Notes under the pieces: generated by a model
What the model was told of the DNA's origin: nothing
The model's input: only the letters and a program-made list of their open reading frames with translations
Database searches by the model: none
Shown here: positions 59,843-64,000 of the stretch, piece by piece
How the letters are laid out: each line of letters opens with the position of its first letter
How positions within the stretch are numbered: position 1 is the stretch's first letter
Program-made: the position numbers and the translations under genes
NCBI GenBank assembly: GCA_001465935.1
Contig: LNKV01000052.1
Coordinates: forward strand, 62,001 to 126,000
Direction of reading: 5' to 3'
Length of the DNA stretch: 64,000 nucleotides
Source of the DNA: Clarireedia homoeocarpa
Taxonomy: Eukaryota; Ascomycota; Leotiomycetes; Helotiales; Rutstroemiaceae

Positions 59843-60662
59843 TAATAGGTTTGGTTTATAGATTTTCGAATAGAATTTTGTTTTAAGGACTTCAGGTGAG
59901 AATACATGCATTATAATAATAGCACATGAAGCCCGAGATCTGGTGGAGAGTCAGTCTCCACGCATCCCAGTTAGGAAGCAAGTCGAGCGAGCTCTTTTCC
60001 TATGAACGGGTAGAAAGTGCCCCAAGAGACACATGAAAATAATATCTCCTCAATCACTATAGTGCTTAAATGAAAATTTCAACGGGTTACGAGTTCTTCT
60101 GAGACTGAAACTTATTCTTCAGCGGAGAGATGGGATCTGCCATGATAGTATTTGTAAAGCTCGAAGCTCACAGCGCACCATGGAAGGCTGTACCAACACC
60201 AGTAGAGAAATTTTCTGTCCTGGGCCCATCAAAATAGAATCTTGGGTATACTTCTTACTCAAGCATCTTGTTTCAGTTGCTACCCTGCCATTATGAACAT
60301 TTCCATTGTACTCATTGCTGTGTTTTTCGCTAATGCTTGGGAATTTCAGTTTCCTGTGCTACCTTGAAGAGTTCCAAGGTGGGGAAAACTCAACATGAAG
60401 TAGCGTGATGCATGAGGCAACGAGCACCAAGTGCTCATGGGTGTTTAATAATCACCGCTTGAAAGCTTGCTGACTTGAAAGTAAGATCGAGGAAGCAACT
60501 TGTTCAGAACAGGTGGAAGATGCTCTGAGACGCGCGGTGCAATGAAAACATTTGGATAGTTATTCTTAATACATAACTTTCTTCTTAATGAGGTGAGTCG
60601 TACCCAGATTAATAATACAATGGCCCCAGCTTACTTGACTTCTCAACCACCTCCAACTTTAC
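59843..60662. other. Intergenic spacer
   Basis: No gene seen; 3' side of the O-methyltransferase gene. Confidence 0.6.
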
Positions 60663-62023
60663 TTATACCTTCTTAACCGCCTCAAGCAACCTCCTCGCCT
60701 TTTGCTCGCCCTTCCCATTTGCAGCGTTCTCACTCATGTAAACACTCACCAAGCTCAACCCCGCACTATCCAGCAACTCCCTAAATTGCTTTTCAGTCCT
60801 CTCCAACGCCGAAAAGTTTGCCATCATGACGAAGTCCGCGGATGCCGAATACAGATCCACATTTTCCTCCGGCATCACGTTCTCATTAATCAGTACCAGT
60901 GAATCTTCGTTCATAGCATCTGTAATATGCTGAAGAATCTTCCGTGCTTGTTTGTCGGGCCAATCGTGGAGGATATTGGCGAGATAATAAGCTTTTGCGT
61001 TTTTAACTGGCTGTAGACCGAAGAAATCGTGCTTTTGGGCGGTGATTCCAGTTGGTAGAGAGGTGATGCTGTCGATTACAACAGGGATATCTTGGACAAT
61101 GTATTGACCTGAAAGATCAGGATAGCGTTTTTGAAAAGCGATTAGATCATGTCCAACTCCGCCACCAATGTCGACGAGTAAGACATCCGAAGGAGAAGTA
61201 ACTTGTAGTTTAGAAGAAACGGGGTAATAATCGAACCATTTTTGGTCATTTGGTCCACCTCGGGGCATGGTCATGAGGACGTTAAAAGCATGCTGGAGTC
61301 GGGGTTGAGTGGCAAGCCACTCAAAAGCATGCAACTTTGTGTTGCGTGCGAACTGGAATGGAGAATCGTATGCGTCCTCCGGGCTCTTGTAGCCGTTTTT
61401 GGCGAAGTATGAGGGTAGAGCTGATATGACTTCGTTTTGTGATGTCCTGGTACCTGCATCAGCAGCTATAGTTTGAGAGAAAGGGAATCTTCATATACAG
61501 GTGGATGATTGCTTGGCCAAATGGAGCAGATGAGACCAGAGCATTAGATATAGGCAGAGCAACATATCTTCCAGGCCCGAGTTCTTTGAAGAAGCCCATG
61601 CCGACGATGAATCTCATGGTTCGAGCTACATCTAACGTTAGCTTATTGCCGAGAATACTTCATCAAGAGTCCAACTAACCAACGAGAAATGGATCTGCCT
61701 GTTTCCTAGCAGCGAGCTGCTCTACATTGATTTCTTGTCCTTTGACTTCAGCAGCAGCATCGAAAAGCTCCATATCTACAGCCAACTGAAGTGCTATTCC
61801 TTGATGTGGCTTTCGCAAAGTTGTTAGCAGCGCATCATTCTCGATATTAGTTTCATGGTATCCTTACTCCCGTGACAATTTTGAGTAACTTTTCGCGTGG
61901 TCCTTCAATAGCGTTTTCGAGCTTCTTGCAGGCGAAGAGTAATTGGGCCCGTTCGTCATCCTTGAGCTCGGTCGGTGATTCAGTGAAGCCATTGATGGCG
62001 TTGATAAGTTCTGAAACGTCCAT
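60663..62023 (-). CDS. SAM-dependent O-methyltransferase
   Basis: Minus-strand exons 62023-61868, 61809-61680, 61625-61499 and 61446-60663 give 398 aa. Exon 2 opens PHQGIALQLAVDMELFDAAA, the winged-helix dimerisation domain. Exon 3 holds RTMRFIVGMGFFKELGPGRY. The fourth exon runs through SQNEVISALPSYFAKNGYKS and YDSPFQFARNTKLHAFEWLA. The SAM loop is VLLVDIGGGVGHD (about 226-238). The catalytic His is in LANILHDWPDKQARKIL (about 298), and RTEKQFRELLDSAGL closes the fold. This is the COMT-like class that methylates hydroxyls of polyketides and phenolics in fungi. The third acceptor (ACCAG) was chosen over the nearer GCAG because only it keeps the frame. The substrate is unknown; no polyketide synthase lies in the window. 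Confidence 0.9.
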
Positions 62024-63688
62024 GATGTTATGAATCTCAGCTAGCTATCAACTTCGAAGCACCAAGCTTGCTCTGAGCAGTCTCTATAGTTGTTGTGTGT
62101 TGACACAACGCCCGTGACACAGGTTGAAAGTTTCAGAAAGAAATAGAACGTCAAAAGTGATGGGCTGGTATAATAGAGGAGATGAATGATGATGGAAAAA
62201 GTAAAAGGTAGGAAGATGGAAGGCAAAATGCCCAATATATATCGTAGATACCTCGTCGGTGTCGCTGCGTCAGCTCGGAAACTCCATGGAGAAGGATGCG
62301 ATAACCCCTTGCCGCGACTCCATAATTGTTGAGTGTACCCGTAGGCAGACAGGAGACATCGCTGCTTGACTCAATTTCGATCTCTCATGACTAATAAACA
62401 CCTATCAGAATGTATACCGCCGCGTAACTTACAACCGCAACGGCTGCCAATCAATAGCGAGTATTGAGTTGTGCAAGAGACCGTGGGCAAACAGGCGTGG
62501 ACTTTCGAAAGGTCGAAAGATTCCGAAATCGGGTTTTAATTGCTCCGATGCCGGTAGAAATGTCCGTGCTCTAAGATGTTTCGGTAGGACTACAACGACA
62601 TCGTCTTCAATGTCGACAATTGAACTGTAGTTTCATGCGGGCGCCGTCGCTCGTCTAGGGCTTCTTCTCATTGTTGATGTAATTCGAAGATCACAGGAGC
62701 CTCGCCGTGGCACGGGGAGTTTGAGTCTTTGAACCTATATCTTGCCCGGCTCTCTCCATACTTTGGTTGCTCCTGCTGTGCTTTCATCACACCAGCAGGT
62801 CGGCCAGTCTCTACTATATATTCATCTTCTCCAGTATTTAGAGTAGAGCTATTCAATTAATCTAGCGCTTCTTCTTTTCCCTTTTCCTTTTTTCTCCTTT
62901 TTTTCGAAGCGACTTGAGCGAGAACGATGGGGATTGGAGCTCTTTAGAGACCTATTTTCGAAACTATAAATTGCCATAGAACTCACACTGCAGTTAACGA
63001 TAATAATCCTGCAAAGTGTCTCTTGTTGACCTATTAAATCAAGAGATTCGTCATATATGATGACTTCCTGATAAATATCTCTGTTTTACATAAAAGCGAG
63101 CCTTCCCACCTTGGCTAGATTACACAATAAGACCAGGTGGCGCCAAGATTTCTTGTATTTAGGCCGTGATACGGTTTTTGTACACTCAATATGTTTGTAC
63201 CCATAGTAATGGGAACTATCACTGGATAATTCGTACGTAGCATGCAAACTCTGTCCCAACGTTAGTTGACGGTTACTGTGAGCATGTGTCTTGGTCGGCA
63301 ATCCGCCTCAATCGTGCATATCGCTTGTACACCTACGCTTTTTATGACCCAATCAACGTTCTCTCAATTCCTATTTTTGTCATCGTGTTGAACATGAAAG
63401 TGTTTGCTCATCGAAACCTGCCCCCAAGTGCATCGGGTGTTACCTCTGGGCAGCCTACTCGTGCTTGCTGAGTATAACAAACATGAGGCTGTGTCTTCGT
63501 ATAGCATGCGTTAGTGACGTTCATTTATGGCATGGGGCACAAAGCCAAAGTGAATATCGCCCTTTTCCATGAATCTTGAGCTCTACATAACAATTACTTT
63601 CATGAAATCATCTCGACGTGTTACGGAGTTTGGGGAGCAGCTTAAAAAAATATCAACACCTCTATAGTTGAATTTGGTTTACACAAAT
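62024..63688. other. Intergenic spacer
   Basis: This is the promoter region of the O-methyltransferase gene and of the rightmost gene, which are divergent. Short frames here are not supported. Confidence 0.6.
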
Positions 63689-64000
63689 ATGTCTAACACT
63701 ACCATGGGAACGTGCCCCTTTGGGGGTCTGTGGTAAGTATCTCCTCCAGACTTATTGACTATGTCCTGCTAATACTATCCTCTAGGTATACATGTGAAGT
63801 TCAAACACCCACTTTCTTTGGCTGCTGTACATCGAATCCATGTAATGGAGTCGGGTGCCCTGATAGTGATTTCCGAGCTGCAGGGATGGGAACTGGAAGT
63901 GGTCCGGATGCCGATACCAATGATGGATCATACTGGCCGAACGTCCAATGTCCACTAGGAGGGAGCTGGTACACATGTTCGGACCAAACACCCTCTTTTC
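63689..64000 (+). CDS. Cys-rich CPxGGxWYTC-repeat protein, 5' part only
   Basis: The first exon 63689-63732 and second exon from 63786 onward are visible; the gene runs out of the window. A 53-nt intron (GTAAGT to CTCTAG) splits a Trp codon. The 86 visible residues hold a motif CPFGGLWYTCEVQTPTF followed by FGCCTSNPCNGVGCP, then a Gly/Asp-rich spacer and a second copy CPLGGSWYTCSDQTPSF: 12 of 17 positions agree. I know the WYxC...GCCxxxPC pattern from fungal cell-surface proteins that later carry one membrane segment, but the C-terminal part is outside. No signal peptide is seen at the N-terminus (MSNTTMGT), as is usual for these proteins. Confidence 0.75.

Noticed and set aside
1..64000. CRISPR arrays, phage-like modules, prokaryotic defence systems
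   Set aside because: The DNA is nuclear fungal sequence; no spaced direct repeats or such proteins were seen.

Overview
The window is ordinary nuclear DNA of a filamentous ascomycete (Pezizomycotina). The signs are short introns of about 45-70 nt with GTANGT-type donors and CTAAC/CTGAC-type branch sites, CT-rich leaders, long intergenic spacers, and proteins characteristic of such fungi: a Zn2Cys6 regulator, a PDR-type ABC transporter, striatin with a fungal N-terminus, and a PIG-P subunit with low-complexity ends. A leotiomycete is my guess from the overall style of the proteins; nothing in the window proves it. No prokaryotic-type system, CRISPR array, rRNA or convincing tRNA was seen.

Left part (1-18315). 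The first 8.3 kb carries no gene I can support. It holds a compact hairpin with TA at both ends that looks like a tiny mariner-type foldback element (3433-3520). Then come an RRM + R3H RNA-binding protein of the Pin4/Cip2 type (8291-10349, four exons) and the spliceosomal cyclophilin CWC27 (11887-13737, intronless). A 4.6-kb spacer follows.

Middle part (18316-39386). Here lie a Zn2Cys6 transcription factor (18316-20458), a conserved fungal protein with a Cys-rich module (22221-23791), histone H2A.Z on the minus strand (24414-25298), a patch of decayed coding-like sequence on the minus strand (26497-28323), a DHA1-type MFS drug/polyamine transporter (29263-31043, minus), a small secreted Cys-rich protein (33073-33540, minus) and a four-exon proline-rich protein with a hydrophobic C-terminal half (35217-36965, minus).

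Right part (39387-64000). A full-size PDR/ABC-G transporter (39387-44325, six exons) is followed by an ICMT-like membrane methyltransferase, an F-box-like protein, and PIG-P (GPI19). Then on the minus strand come striatin (STRIPAK scaffold), RAD14/XPA (nucleotide excision repair), PHO88/SND3 (ER targeting and phosphate), and a small zinc-ribbon protein. A clearly broken amidase pseudogene (about 58700-59842, plus) lies next to an O-methyltransferase gene (60663-62023, minus). The window ends inside a gene for a Cys-rich protein with a repeated CPxGGxWYTC motif.

The genes do not form one pathway. They are a mixture of conserved housekeeping genes (RNA processing, chromatin, DNA repair, GPI anchors, ER targeting, STRIPAK signalling) with accessory genes between them (two exporters, a zinc-cluster regulator, an O-methyltransferase, secreted Cys-rich proteins, an amidase relic). 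All exon coordinates were deduced by eye from splice signals and frame continuity.
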